Source: Sinomonas cellulolyticus
GTDB lineage: Bacteria; Actinomycetota; Actinomycetes; Actinomycetales; Micrococcaceae
Reading direction: 5' to 3'
NCBI RefSeq assembly: GCF_014656475.1
Contig: NZ_BNCM01000003.1
Span: forward strand, 248,001-312,000
DNA: 64,000 bases
The notes under the pieces are model-generated. The model was not told the DNA's origin. It did not search any database and saw nothing but the letters and a program-made list of their open reading frames with translations. Made by a program: the position numbers and the translations under genes. The stretch's first letter is position 1; the number at the start of each line of letters is the position of its first letter. Shown here piece after piece: positions 1-8,445 of the stretch.

Positions 1-765
1 GGGATCTCCCGTGGCGACGAAGCTGTGGACGGGCGGCGTGGAGCCGGCCCGGACCAGCCCGTTGCGCATGAGGGCCCGGTAGACGTCCTTCGCCGTCTCC
101 TCCGCGCTCGAGACGAGCGTGACCCCTTCTCCCATCACGTAGGAGATCACGCCGGTCAGGAGCGGATAGTGGGTGCAGCCGAGCACGAGGGTGTCCACGC
201 CCGCCTCCCTCAGCGGCGCGAGGTAGCCCTCGGCGACCCCGAGAAGCTCCGGCCCCGTGGTGATCCCGGCCTCCACGAACGGCACGAACTCGGGGCATGC
301 GACCGACATGATGTCCAGGTCCGGTGCGGCCGCGAAGGTGTCCTCGTAGGCCCGCGAGCCCACCGTGGCGCTCGTGCCGATCACCCCCACCCTGCCGTTC
401 CGGGTGGCGGCGACGGCGCGGCGCACCGCGGGCTGGATGACCTCGATCACCGGGATGCCGTACCGGGCCGTGTAGCGCTCCCGCGCGTCCCGCAGGACCG
501 CGGCCGAGGCCGAGTTGCAGGCAATGGTGAGGGCCTTGACGCCCGAATCGACGAGCTCGTCCATGACCCCGAGGGCGTAGGCGCGCACCTCGGCGATCGG
601 CAGGGGCCCGTAGGGCCCGTGGGCCGTGTCGCCGACGTAGACCACCGACTCCTGCGGCAGCTGGTCGATGACGGCACGGGCCACTGTAAGGCCGCCCACG
701 CCCGAATCGAAGATGCCGATCGGCCGCTCGGACCGTGGCAGCTCGCCCCCGTGGACCTCACTCAT
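1..765 (-). CDS. murI: glutamate racemase (C-terminus cut by window edge)
   Basis: Interconverts L- and D-glutamate in the cytoplasm, supplying D-Glu for peptidoglycan. The 255 visible codons show the family pattern: IFDSGVGG near residues 18-25 (D20, S21), the first catalytic cysteine in ACNSASA (C83) and the second in GCTHYPLL (C197). The frame is open to base 1, so the last residues lie outside the window. The ATG at 765 gives [11 protein letters not shown] and overlaps the end of the upstream DUF2017 gene by 8 bp, so it is probably translationally coupled as the third gene of clpS-DUF2017-murI. Family assignment is secure from both cysteine motifs. Confidence 0.95.
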   Translation of the reverse strand, partial: MSEVHGGELPRSERPIGIFDSGVGGLTVARAVIDQLPQESVVYVGDTAHGPYGPLPIAEVRAYALGVMDELVDSGVKALTIACNSASAAVLRDARERYTARYGIPVIEVIQPAVRRAVAATRNGRVGVIGTSATVGSRAYEDTFAAAPDLDIMSVACPEFVPFVEAGITTGPELLGVAEGYLAPLREAGVDTLVLGCTHYPLLTGVISYVMGEGVTLVSSAEETAKDVYRALMRNGLVRAGSTPPVHSFVATGDP

Positions 766-1345
766 CGCCGCTCCCGCCACCGTGCGAGCGGACCCGGTGG
801 GCATCGAGCATGGCGTCCACGAGGGTCGTCTGGAGCCACGTGACGAAGTTGTAGACGAGGGCCAGGTACGCGTCGACATCCTCCGCCTCGGCCCAGTCCG
901 TCACGGCGTGGACCTTCTCCGCGTCCTCCTCGCTGCGGATCCCGAGACGCTCGGCCAGGACGAGGCGGACGTCGTTGAGCGCCGTCGACCAGTGCCTGGC
1001 CGCCGCGTCATCGAGGAGGAGGTGCGACGACTCGAGGGACAGCGCCGCGGCGCGGAGGGCACCGGCCTTCCCCTCCCGGAGCGAGCGCTCGGTGAGACGC
1101 CGGAAGTCCAGGGAGGACGCGGCGTCGCCCTTGTACGCGTTGGGGAGGAGCCGGGCGAGCGCAGGGTCCTCCGGTTCGGTCGCGTGGGGGTTGAAGCCCA
1201 CGAGCGCCTCGAGCGGATCCTCGGTGGCCACGCCGGGATCGAGCATGCTGACGACGTCGTTGAAGAGACCGCGCAGGAGCTCGCGCTCGGGGTCCTCGAG
1301 CCGGCCGGTGATGCCCCGCCGGCCGTACGTGAACGGCTCAGCCAT
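758..1345 (-). CDS. DUF2017 family protein
   Basis: Cytoplasmic 195-residue protein with no signal peptide or membrane segment, rich in Asp, Glu, Leu and Ala and probably helical. It matches the actinobacterial DUF2017 type by content and by position directly behind clpS; no biochemical function is known to me. It overlaps clpS by 8 bp upstream and murI by 8 bp downstream, which indicates coupled translation and perhaps a role near ClpS-dependent proteolysis (inference from context only). A tail ending SHGGGSGDE is low-complexity. Confidence 0.8.
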   Translation of the reverse strand: MAEPFTYGRRGITGRLEDPERELLRGLFNDVVSMLDPGVATEDPLEALVGFNPHATEPEDPALARLLPNAYKGDAASSLDFRRLTERSLREGKAGALRAAALSLESSHLLLDDAAARHWSTALNDVRLVLAERLGIRSEEDAEKVHAVTDWAEAEDVDAYLALVYNFVTWLQTTLVDAMLDAHRVRSHGGGSGDE

Positions 1346-1655
1346 GCTGCCCGGCCCTTTCGACGGTGGCCCACAGCCCGAACGTGTGCATTGCGACCGC
1401 GTGCTGCTCGACCGTCTCCTTCGAGCCGTGGCTCACGATGGACCGCCCCTCGGTGTGCACCTGCATCATGAGGGCGTCCGCCTTGGTCTCGGAGTAGCCG
1501 AAGTACGACTGGAAGACGTAGCTGACGTAGCTCATCAGGTTGACCGGGTCATTCCAGACGACGAGGTTCCACGGGGTCAGCGGCGCGGCCTCATCCCGCA
1601 CCTCCGTCTGTCCGGCGACCTCCTGGGAGGGCTCGGTAGCGACGCTGATGCTCAT
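1338..1655 (-). CDS. clpS: ATP-dependent Clp protease adaptor ClpS
   Basis: N-recognin that delivers proteins with destabilising N-terminal residues to ClpAP/ClpCP. The 105-residue product has the family core: PWNLVVWNDPVNLMSYVSYVF, then the helix with MMQVHTEGRSIV. The acidic DP pair and the hydrophobic pocket residues are present. The start used here is the ATG at 1655 (MSISVATEP). A TAGAAT hexamer ends 7 nt upstream, so the in-frame ATG at 1664 would lie inside the -10 element. First gene of clpS-DUF2017-murI, divergent from pncB. Confidence 0.95.
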   Translation of the reverse strand: MSISVATEPSQEVAGQTEVRDEAAPLTPWNLVVWNDPVNLMSYVSYVFQSYFGYSETKADALMMQVHTEGRSIVSHGSKETVEQHAVAMHTFGLWATVERAGQHG

Positions 1656-1662
1656 GCGCTCC

Positions 1663-1668
1663 ATTCTA
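1663..1668 (-). promoter_or_regulatory. -10 hexamer of clpS (leaderless type)
   Basis: On the minus strand TAGAAT is followed by 7 nt and the clpS ATG at 1655. No Shine-Dalgarno fits that start, so transcription probably begins at or next to the start codon. Confidence 0.55.
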
Positions 1669-1712
1669 GGCAGGCGAGAGAGCGCTCCCCGCGCGGGTCC
1701 CGGGAGCCGTTG

Positions 1713-1718
1713 GATAAG
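1713..1718 (+). promoter_or_regulatory. -10 hexamer of pncB
   Basis: GATAAG ends 8 nt before the GTG start of pncB at 1727; no Shine-Dalgarno is visible in the gap. It lies 44 bp from the divergent clpS -10. Confidence 0.45.
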
Positions 1719-1726
1719 GTGACTGC

Positions 1727-3055
1727 GTGACCGACACGAGTCCGTGGGCCCAGCCCCGCACGTCCTTGTTCACCGACCACTACGAGCTGACCATGCTCCA
1801 GGCGGCGCTGCACTCCGGCGCAGCCCACCGCCGCTGCGTGTTCGAGGCGTTCTCGCGCAGGCTCCCGGACGGCCGGCGCTACGGCGTCGTCGGCGGAACG
1901 GGTCGCCTGCTGGAGGGGATCATGGCGTTCCGCTTCGGCGAGGAGGAGCTCAGCTTCCTCGAGCGCACCAAGGTGGTCAACCGGGAGACCCTCGACTACC
2001 TTGCCGGGTACCGCTTCTCCGGCAACATTTACGGCTACGCCGAAGGCGAGGCCTACTTCCCCAACTCCCCCATCCTCATCGTCGAGTCGACCTTCGCCGA
2101 GGCCTGCATCCTCGAGACCTACGTCCTCTCGGTGCTCAACCACGACTCTGCGATCGCCTCGGCCGCATCCCGCATGACGACGGCGGCGCATGGCCGCCCG
2201 TGCATCGAGATGGGCTCCCGCCGCACCCACGAGGAGTCGGCGGTCGCGGCGGCCCGAGCAGCCGTGATCGCGGGCTTCGCGAGCACCTCGAACCTCGAGG
2301 CGGGGCTGCGGTTCGGCATCCCGACCGTCGGGACGGCGGCGCACTCGTTCACCCTCCTGCACGACACCGAGCGGGAGGCCTTCGAGGCACAGGTGGCCTC
2401 CATGGGCGCCTCGACCTCCCTGCTCGTGGACACCTACGACGTCGAGAAGGCCGTACGGACCGCGGTCGAGATCGCCGGGGACAGGCTCGGGGCCGTCCGT
2501 CTCGACTCGGGCGACCTCATCGAACAGGCGCACTGGGTGCGCCGCCTCCTCGACGAGCTCGGAAACGCGAACACGCGGATCATGGTGACCTCGGATCTGG
2601 ACGAGTACGCGATAGCGGCACTCCAGTCGGCGCCCGTGGACGCCTACGGCGTGGGAACGGCGCTCGTGACGGGCTCCGGCGCCCCGACCGCCTCGATGGT
2701 GTACAAGCTCGTGAGCCGGACCGACGACGACGGCAGCTTCGTCTCGGTCGCGAAGGCGGCCAAGAACAAGGCGAGTCTGGGCGGGCGCAAGTACGCCCTC
2801 CGGCGTCTCGACGAGCACGGGCGCGCAACCCACGAGGTGGTGGGCATCGGGCGACGCCCCCACGACGACGGCAACGACCGGCCGCTGCTCGAGCACTTCA
2901 TCGCCGACGGCGAGCTCAAGCCCGGCTGGACCGGCCCCGAGGGAGTGACCCGGGCCCGGGAACGCCATGCGGCCTCGATCGCCGAGCTGCCGTCCTCCGT
3001 GCAGCGCATGCACCGCGGTGAGCCCGCCATCCCCACGGTGTATGAGGAGAACTGA
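1727..3055 (+). CDS. pncB: nicotinate phosphoribosyltransferase
   Basis: Converts nicotinate and PRPP to nicotinate mononucleotide in the Preiss-Handler NAD salvage route, with ATP hydrolysis. The 442-residue protein opens with LFTDHYELTMLQAAL, typical of the family, and carries GTAAHSFTLLHD (the region of the phosphorylated His), VRLDSGDL and the C-terminal YGVGTALVTG phosphate-binding stretch. The start is GTG (VTDTSPWAQP). The next gene on the same strand is the nicotinamidase, which makes its substrate; the 57-bp gap contains a separate -10-like element, so the two may have their own promoters. Confidence 0.95.
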   Translation: MTDTSPWAQPRTSLFTDHYELTMLQAALHSGAAHRRCVFEAFSRRLPDGRRYGVVGGTGRLLEGIMAFRFGEEELSFLERTKVVNRETLDYLAGYRFSGNIYGYAEGEAYFPNSPILIVESTFAEACILETYVLSVLNHDSAIASAASRMTTAAHGRPCIEMGSRRTHEESAVAAARAAVIAGFASTSNLEAGLRFGIPTVGTAAHSFTLLHDTEREAFEAQVASMGASTSLLVDTYDVEKAVRTAVEIAGDRLGAVRLDSGDLIEQAHWVRRLLDELGNANTRIMVTSDLDEYAIAALQSAPVDAYGVGTALVTGSGAPTASMVYKLVSRTDDDGSFVSVAKAAKNKASLGGRKYALRRLDEHGRATHEVVGIGRRPHDDGNDRPLLEHFIADGELKPGWTGPEGVTRARERHAASIAELPSSVQRMHRGEPAIPTVYEEN

Positions 3056-3101
3056 CGCCCGACCGGCTGAGGGGGAACCCCGCCTCCTCGGGCGGATGCG
3101 G

Positions 3102-3107
3102 GACAAT
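3102..3107 (+). promoter_or_regulatory. -10 hexamer of pncA
   Basis: GACAAT ends 5 nt before the pncA ATG at 3113. The GGAG in the gap is only 2 nt from the ATG, too close to act as a ribosome-binding site, so a leaderless start is likely. Confidence 0.4.
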
Positions 3108-3112
3108 GGAGC

Positions 3113-3703
3113 ATGGCAGAATCCCGAGCACTGGTGATCGTCGACGTTCAGAACGACTTCTGCGAGGGGGGCTCGCTCGCGGTGGCGGGCGGGGCCGGCG
3201 TCGCCTCTCGGCTCACCGACTTCCTCGAGAGTCACGGCGGGGAGTACGCCGCGGTCGTCACCACCCAGGACTGGCACATCGAGCCGGGCGCCCACTTCTC
3301 CGAGTCCCCCGACTTCATCGACTCCTGGCCCCCGCACTGCGTCGCGGGCACGAGGGGCGCCGACTTCCACCCGGATCTCGACGTCGCGAGTGTGGACGCG
3401 ATGTTCCGGAAGGGGCAGTACGCGGCCGCCTACTCGGGGTTCGAGGGGCATCTGGCCCAGTACGGCGACGCAGAGGGCCCCTCGGACGACTCGCAGAGCC
3501 TGGACGGCTGGCTGCGCGCACACCACATCGACTCCGTGGACGTCGCCGGCATCGCCACCGACTACTGCGTGAGGGCCACCGCCCTCGACGCCGCCCGCGC
3601 TGGGTACCGAACACGGGTCCTGAGCCGCCTCACGGCTGGCATCGCGGACGACCTCGCGCCCACCTACCGGGACCTCGAGCGGGCCGGCGTCTCGGTCGCC
3701 TGA
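3113..3703 (+). CDS. pncA: nicotinamidase (isochorismatase-like hydrolase)
   Basis: Hydrolyses nicotinamide to nicotinate and ammonia, feeding the adjacent PncB. The 196-residue protein has the full cysteine-hydrolase triad: D11 in VIVDVQNDF, K100 in MFRKGQ and C152 in GIATDYCVRAT. The metal site is D53, H55 and H61 in TQDWHIEPGAHF. The cis-peptide before the catalytic Cys (GIAT) is the usual form. The same enzyme type activates pyrazinamide in mycobacteria. It converges with the helicase gene at 3766. Confidence 0.95.
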   Translation: MAESRALVIVDVQNDFCEGGSLAVAGGAGVASRLTDFLESHGGEYAAVVTTQDWHIEPGAHFSESPDFIDSWPPHCVAGTRGADFHPDLDVASVDAMFRKGQYAAAYSGFEGHLAQYGDAEGPSDDSQSLDGWLRAHHIDSVDVAGIATDYCVRATALDAARAGYRTRVLSRLTAGIADDLAPTYRDLERAGVSVA

Positions 3704-3765
3704 TCCTCGTTGCCGCCGCCCATCCGCGGCGCCGACCCGCTGCAGACGCGGGACGGTTCCGCCAG

Positions 3766-5631
3766 TCAGTGGCGGCCGACGAACCAGTCCGCGAGCTTGG
3801 CCAGCCGCGCACGCAGCTGTTCCTCGCTCGCCTGGGCCACGGCGGGGCCGCCGCACAGGTCCCGCAGCTTGTTGTGAACCATCCCGTGGGGCGTGCCGGT
3901 GCGCGCGCTCCACGCCGAGACGTTCTTGGCGAGCTCGTGGCGCAGGTCCATGAGCCGGCGGTGGTCGGGAATGCCCGCGGCACCGGAGTCTGCGGAAGAC
4001 GCGGGCCGGGAGCGGCGCCGAGACACCTGTTCCTGCTGGCGCTGCCTGAGCAGCGTGGCGACCTGGTCGGCGTCGAGCAGGCCCGGGATGCCGAGGAAGT
4101 CGAGCTCCTCGTCGGAACCCACCTCGCCGCCGGTGCCGAACTCGCCGCCGTCGAAGAGCACGCGGTCGAAGGCGGCCTGGGACTCGAGCGCCTCATATTT
4201 GCCCTTGGTGAGGGTGTCGGACGCCTTCTCCTCGCGGTTCGCCTCGTCCATGAGCGATTCCTCGAGGTCCATCAGCCCGTCCTCGTCCTTGGACGGGCGG
4301 TCGAGGGCGTGGTCCCGCTCGGCCTCCATGGAGTTGGCCAGGAGGGTCAGCTGCGGCACCGACGGGAGGAAGACCGAGGCCGTCTCCCCGCGGCGTCGGG
4401 CGCGCACGAAGCGCCCCACGGCCTGGGCGAAGAACAGCGGAGTCGACGTCGACGTCGCGTACACGCCTACCGCAAGCCTGGGCACGTCGACGCCCTCGGA
4501 CACCATGCGCACGGCGACCATCCAGCGCTTGTGGCTGTCGGAGAACTCCTCGATCTTGGCCGATGCCTTGGCGTCATCGGAGAGGATGACGGACGGCGAC
4601 TCTCCCGTGATCTTCTTCAGCAGGCCCGCGTAGGCACGCGCGTCCTCGTGGTCGGTGGCGATGACGAGCCCTCCGGCGTCCGGCACGGCGCGCCGGACCT
4701 CGGTAAGCCGCTTGTCCGCGCCGGCGAGGACGGCGGGGATCCATTCGCCCTGGGGGTTCAGGGCCGTGCGCCAGGCCTGGGCGGTGACGTCCTTGGTCAC
4801 CGCGGCCTCGCCGAGGGAGGCAGCCATCTCCTCGCCGCCGCTCGTGCGCCAGCGCATCTGGCCCGAGTAGGCCATGAAGATGACCGGGCGGACCACGTGG
4901 TCGCGCAGCGCCTGGCCGTAGCCGTACGTGTAGTCGGCCCTCGAGCGGCGGATGCCGTCCTTGTCCTCGGCGTACTCGACGAACGGGATCGGCGAGGTGT
5001 CAGAACGGAACGGGGTGCCCGTGAGGGCGAGGCGGCGCACGGCGGGGTCGAAGGCCTCGCGGAGCCCGTCGCCCCACGAGAGGGACTCCCCGCCGTGGTG
5101 GATCTCGTCGAGGATCACGAGGGTCCGGGCCGCCTCGGTCTTGGCGCGGTGCAGGAGCGGCTTGCTCGCGACCTGGGCGTAGGTCACCGCCACCCCCATG
5201 AAGCCGCGCCCATGTGCCCCGTCGGCGTTCTTGAAGTTCGGGTCGATCGCGATTCCCACGCGGGCCGCGGCGTCGGCCCACTGCCGCTTGAGGTGGTCGG
5301 TCGGCGCGACGACGGTGACCCGGTTGATCACGCCGCGCTCGATCAGCATTGAGGCCACGCGCAGGGCGAACGTCGTCTTTCCGGCGCCCGGGGTGGCCAC
5401 CGCGAGGAAGTCGCGCGGCGCAAGGGCCAGGTACTTCTCGAGCGCCTCCTGCTGCCAGGCGCGGAGCTTGGGTGCGGTGCCCCAGGCGGCGCGGTCGGGA
5501 AAAGCAGGGGGGAGGGCGGGAGAGGCACCGGGGAGGGCGGGAGAAGCGCCGGGGAGGGCGGGAGAGGCACCGGGGTGATGACCGCCCCCGGCGTCCGACG
5601 ACGAGGAGTCACCGAAGAGGGTGTCCGTCAC
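3766..5631 (-). CDS. superfamily II DEAD/DEAH-box helicase
   Basis: Predicted ATP-dependent nucleic-acid translocase of 621 residues. Motif I TPGAGKTT is at residues 80-87, motif II DEIH at 175-178 and motif III TGTPFRS at 204-210. The C-terminal RecA-like half carries the motif VI region QAVGRFVRARR. The Q-motif-like stretch LRAWQQEAL precedes motif I. Residues 20-41 are a low-complexity linker of three GASPALP repeats encoded by a 21-bp tandem repeat. The start is GTG at 5631, overlapping the stop of the upstream MFS gene by 4 bp, so the two are translationally coupled. The C-terminal 130 residues (Arg-rich, then a helical tail) match no domain I recognise. Its substrate and pathway are unknown. 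Confidence 0.85.
   Translation of the reverse strand: MTDTLFGDSSSSDAGGGHHPGASPALPGASPALPGASPALPPAFPDRAAWGTAPKLRAWQQEALEKYLALAPRDFLAVATPGAGKTTFALRVASMLIERGVINRVTVVAPTDHLKRQWADAAARVGIAIDPNFKNADGAHGRGFMGVAVTYAQVASKPLLHRAKTEAARTLVILDEIHHGGESLSWGDGLREAFDPAVRRLALTGTPFRSDTSPIPFVEYAEDKDGIRRSRADYTYGYGQALRDHVVRPVIFMAYSGQMRWRTSGGEEMAASLGEAAVTKDVTAQAWRTALNPQGEWIPAVLAGADKRLTEVRRAVPDAGGLVIATDHEDARAYAGLLKKITGESPSVILSDDAKASAKIEEFSDSHKRWMVAVRMVSEGVDVPRLAVGVYATSTSTPLFFAQAVGRFVRARRRGETASVFLPSVPQLTLLANSMEAERDHALDRPSKDEDGLMDLEESLMDEANREEKASDTLTKGKYEALESQAAFDRVLFDGGEFGTGGEVGSDEELDFLGIPGLLDADQVATLLRQRQQEQVSRRRSRPASSADSGAAGIPDHRRLMDLRHELAKNVSAWSARTGTPHGMVHNKLRDLCGGPAVAQASEEQLRARLAKLADWFVGRH
5509..5571. repeat. three copies of a 21-bp in-frame tandem repeat
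   Basis: Units at 5509-5529, 5530-5550 and 5551-5571, the middle one differing at two bases. On the minus strand each encodes GASPALP in the N-terminal linker of the helicase. The period is a multiple of three, so copy-number change keeps the frame. Confidence 0.9.
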
Positions 5632-7055
5632 GCGCGCTCCCCCTGCGCCGGCGAGGCCGCCGCAGGCGCGGGCCGCTCCCCGGTCCGGGTGCCGGCGAAG
5701 ACCGCGAGCAGCGCCGACACCGCGAGGGAAGCCGTCAGGAGGGCGAACACGCCGGGCCCGGGAGTCCGCTCCGGGGTCAGCAGCAGGGAGTACAGGGTTC
5801 CAGCTCCGGCGGTTCCAATCACTCCACCGAGCATATCGGCCATCTGGAGGGAGGCCGAATTCCTCCCCCGTGTGGCGTCGTCGCTGTAGTCGAGGACCAG
5901 AACCGACGTCGTGGAGAGGGCCATGCCCATGCCCGCACCGGCGAGCGCCCATGCCGTGGCGAGCAGCCACGGTGTTGCAGCGAGGCTCACGACGGCCGCG
6001 ATGCCCGCCATGCAGGCGACGAGCAGGGCGGACCCCGTGACGAGGAACCCTGGCTTCGTGAGCCAGCCGCGGGCTTGGGCGAACGAGCCGGCGGTCCAGC
6101 CGAGCGCGCCGGCGGTGAGGGCGAGCCCCGCGATCGAGGGCTCCAGGCCGTACCGGTCCACGAGCATCAGGGGGATGAACGCCTCGGCACCGAAGAAGGC
6201 GAGCGTCAGCAGTCCTCGCACCACGATGACGGCCGGGAGACCGCGTGCCGCCCGCACGACGCCGCGCGGCATGAGCCGGGGTGCGGTCACGGCGGCCGTG
6301 ACCACCCCGGCGAGCACGACGGCGCCGATCGCCGCGGGCGGGACGGCGCTCCTCGTGTCCGGGTCGCCCCAGGCCTGGGCGGCCCATTGTGCCGCGGCCA
6401 CGCCTGCGGCGAGTGCCGCGCCGAGGAGGGCCCGCCGTCGCCCGTCGCGGGCCGAGGCGGCGGAGGGCGCAGCCGGATCCTCGGGCCCGGGAACGGGCGC
6501 CCCGAGGTGGCGCACCCGCGGCCATGTCAGCGCAACGGCGACGAGCACGATGGGAGCCACGCCGACGAACGGCCAGCGCCAGCTCGCGTGCTGGGCGAGG
6601 AGCCCGGACACGTAAGGGCCCACGAGCGACGGGACCACCCAGCCCGCGGAGAACCAGCCGAACATGACGGGCTGGAGGGCCGAGGGCAGGACCTTGCCGA
6701 TGATGACGTAGACGGGGACGATGAGGAAGCCCGCGCCCGCCCCGGACACGGCGCGTCCGAGCGTGAAGACGCCGAAGTCCCAGGCGCCCCCGCACAAGCA
6801 CAGCCCGACGACCATGAGGCCGAGGCCCGTCAGGAGCGCGGGACGCGGTCCGGCAGCATCGCACCAGGGGCCGGCGGTCGCCGTCGCGGCGAGGGAACCC
6901 GTGAGGTACAGGGAGAAGGCGAGGCCGTAGGTGTGCTCGCCGCCGAGGGCTGCGGCGACGACGGGCATGGCCGTCGTGACCGCCATGGCCTCGAAGGCGA
7001 AGCACACGGTGGTGGCAAGCAGCCCGATCACGAGCCCGCGGTACGCGGGCGCCAT
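5628..7055 (-). CDS. MFS transporter
   Basis: Integral membrane drug/solute exporter of 475 residues with 12 or more hydrophobic helices. The first helix begins RGLVIGLLATTVCFAFEAMA, and the loop WCDAAGPRPALL sits where MFS motif A is expected. It resembles the DHA2/EmrB-like group that contains AAVTT-like transporters. No substrate can be inferred. The ATG at 7055 is preferred because the preceding in-frame codons are Arg/Pro-rich and overlap the DUF3039 gene. The gap to the DUF3039 stop is 35 bp and the helicase overlaps its 3' end, so all three are likely one operon. Confidence 0.85.
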   Translation of the reverse strand: MAPAYRGLVIGLLATTVCFAFEAMAVTTAMPVVAAALGGEHTYGLAFSLYLTGSLAATATAGPWCDAAGPRPALLTGLGLMVVGLCLCGGAWDFGVFTLGRAVSGAGAGFLIVPVYVIIGKVLPSALQPVMFGWFSAGWVVPSLVGPYVSGLLAQHASWRWPFVGVAPIVLVAVALTWPRVRHLGAPVPGPEDPAAPSAASARDGRRRALLGAALAAGVAAAQWAAQAWGDPDTRSAVPPAAIGAVVLAGVVTAAVTAPRLMPRGVVRAARGLPAVIVVRGLLTLAFFGAEAFIPLMLVDRYGLEPSIAGLALTAGALGWTAGSFAQARGWLTKPGFLVTGSALLVACMAGIAAVVSLAATPWLLATAWALAGAGMGMALSTTSVLVLDYSDDATRGRNSASLQMADMLGGVIGTAGAGTLYSLLLTPERTPGPGVFALLTASLAVSALLAVFAGTRTGERPAPAAASPAQGERA

Positions 7056-7090
7056 GAGACGCTCGCCGGACTCCCGGGCCACGCGCCCGG

Positions 7091-7399
7091 TCAGGGCTTC
7101 TTGTCGTCGCCGCCGGGGCGCAGACCCTCGTAGATCTCCTTGCACGTGGGGCAGACGGGGAACTTCTTGGGGTCGCGGCCCGGGGTCCACACCTTGCCGC
7201 AGAGGGCGATCACGGGCTCGCCGGTCAGGGCGGACTCCATGATCTTCTCCTTGCGGACGTAGTGCGAGAAGCGTTCGCGGTCGCCCGGCTCAAGCTCCTC
7301 GCGGAGTTCCTCGCGCTCGATCGTCGCGGTGGAGCCGCCGCGCGAGGGGTCGCGCGGGTCCGGGTCTGAGCTGAACGGGTCCGGAGGCATCGTGGTCAT
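7091..7399 (-). CDS. DUF3039 domain protein
   Basis: Small soluble protein of 102 residues. The C-terminal half is the conserved DUF3039 block: a basic helix FSHYVRKEKIM, then ALCGKVWTPGRDPKKFPVCPTCKEIYEGL. Its three cysteines (one CG, one CPTC) suggest a metal site; no function is known. The start chosen is the ATG at 7399, because a TAGCAT -10 ends 6 nt upstream of it. An in-frame ATG at 7408 adds three residues but would lie inside that hexamer. First gene of the DUF3039-MFS-helicase operon. Confidence 0.8.
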   Translation of the reverse strand: MTTMPPDPFSSDPDPRDPSRGGSTATIEREELREELEPGDRERFSHYVRKEKIMESALTGEPVIALCGKVWTPGRDPKKFPVCPTCKEIYEGLRPGGDDKKP

Positions 7400-7405
7400 G
7401 GGTTC

Positions 7406-7411
7406 CATGCT
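7406..7411 (-). promoter_or_regulatory. -10 hexamer of the DUF3039 operon
   Basis: TAGCAT on the minus strand, 6 nt before the ATG at 7399 and overlapping the alternative ATG at 7408. No Shine-Dalgarno precedes either start. Confidence 0.4.
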
Positions 7412-7487
7412 AGACCCCGGCGCACTGGGCGCACCCGGCGTCCTGGACGTCCCGTCCCGGCCCTGTGCTGCTGGCACCGGTGCTGCT

Positions 7488-7513
7488 GCCAGTCAGTACT
7501 GCCAGTCAGTACT
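7488..7513. repeat. 13-bp tandem duplication spanning the nagB stop codon
   Basis: Two exact copies of gccagtcagtact at 7488-7500 and 7501-7513. On the minus strand the upstream copy contains the last nagB codon and its TGA; the other copy lies just past the stop. It looks like a slipped-strand duplication. Confidence 0.85.
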
Positions 7514-8288
7514 GCTGCCAGGCCGGCTTGTTGTCGTGGACGTGGCGGTAGTAGTCGGCGAGGCGGAGCGACGAGGCCGCGGCCTCGTCGACGATGATGG
7601 TCGCGCGAGGGTGGAACTGGAGGACCGAGGCCACGCACATCGCGGTGACCGGTCCCTCGACGAGGCCGTGGACCGCCTCGGCCTTCGTCGCGCCGGTGGC
7701 GACGAGCACCACGTGGCGCGCCTGCATGATTGTGCCCACACCCTGGGTCAGCACATGGTGGGGCACCTCGTCGATGGAATCGAAGAACCGGGCGTTGTCC
7801 TTGCGGGTCTGCTCGAGGAGGGTCTTGATGCGGGTGCGCGACGCGAGGGAGGAGGCGGGCTCGTTGAAGCCGATGTGCCCGTCGGTGCCGATGCCCAGGA
7901 TCTGGATGTCCACCCCGCCGGCGGCCTCGATCGCGGCCTCGTACGCCGCGCAGGCGGCCTCGAGGTCCTCGGCCCGGCCGTCGGGACTGTGCACCTTCGC
8001 TTGATCGATGTTCACCCGGGAGGCGAAGTCCCGCCGGATCACCGAGGCGTAGGACTCGGGATGGTCCTCGGGCAGCCCCACGTACTCGTCGAGGGCAAAG
8101 CCTGAGGCCTTGGAGAAGTCGAGGCCCTCCTCGGCGTGCAGGCGGGCGAGCTCGTCGTAGACCGGAAGCGGCGAGGATCCGGTGGCGAGCCCGAGGACCG
8201 CGTCCGGCTTGCGGCGCAGCGTAGCGGCAAAGGCTGCGGCGGCGGCCCGCCCGACCTCGCGGGCGTCCTTGAGGATGACAACTTCCAT
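7506..8288 (-). CDS. nagB: glucosamine-6-phosphate deaminase
   Basis: Converts glucosamine-6-phosphate to fructose-6-phosphate and ammonia, the step after NagA, whose gene is 10 kb away at 17339. The 260-residue protein has the phosphate loop ATGSSP (35-40), the catalytic D67 in FALDEYVG, and GIGTDGHIGFNEP with D136, H138 and E143. The ATG at 8288 follows GGGAG at 7-nt spacing. A TAGGAT -10 lies at 8353-8358, giving a leader of roughly 58 nt, unlike the leaderless genes nearby. The stop codon sits in a 13-bp duplication. Confidence 0.95.
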   Translation of the reverse strand: MEVVILKDAREVGRAAAAAFAATLRRKPDAVLGLATGSSPLPVYDELARLHAEEGLDFSKASGFALDEYVGLPEDHPESYASVIRRDFASRVNIDQAKVHSPDGRAEDLEAACAAYEAAIEAAGGVDIQILGIGTDGHIGFNEPASSLASRTRIKTLLEQTRKDNARFFDSIDEVPHHVLTQGVGTIMQARHVVLVATGATKAEAVHGLVEGPVTAMCVASVLQFHPRATIIVDEAAASSLRLADYYRHVHDNKPAWQQY

Positions 8289-8352
8289 GAGGGTGCTCCC
8301 ATCGTGTGGCTGCATATCCGCTGGCCCGTCCACGCGGCCCGGCATCGGAGAT

Positions 8353-8358
8353 ATCCTA
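8353..8358 (-). promoter_or_regulatory. putative -10 hexamer of nagB
   Basis: TAGGAT on the minus strand, about 64 nt before the nagB ATG; nagB has its own Shine-Dalgarno. No DasR/NagR-type palindrome was seen here. Confidence 0.3.
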
Positions 8359-8445
8359 CGTCCCATGACCGCCGCAGGGCCAGACCCGACGACGGCGACC
8401 GCGCGCCGTCGTGCGTCCACTGGCCCAGATGCCGGGCGCTTGCGG

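Noticed and set aside
5509..5571. Short repeats considered as a CRISPR-like array
   Set aside because: Units are 21 bp and directly tandem, with no spacers, and encode GASPALP in frame.
3766..7005. A minus-strand frame open through 1079 codons that seems to fuse a large N-terminal region to the helicase
   Set aside because: The part above 5631 is an out-of-frame reading of the MFS gene, with Arg/Pro-rich nonsense composition. The helicase has its own GTG with a 4-bp overlap.
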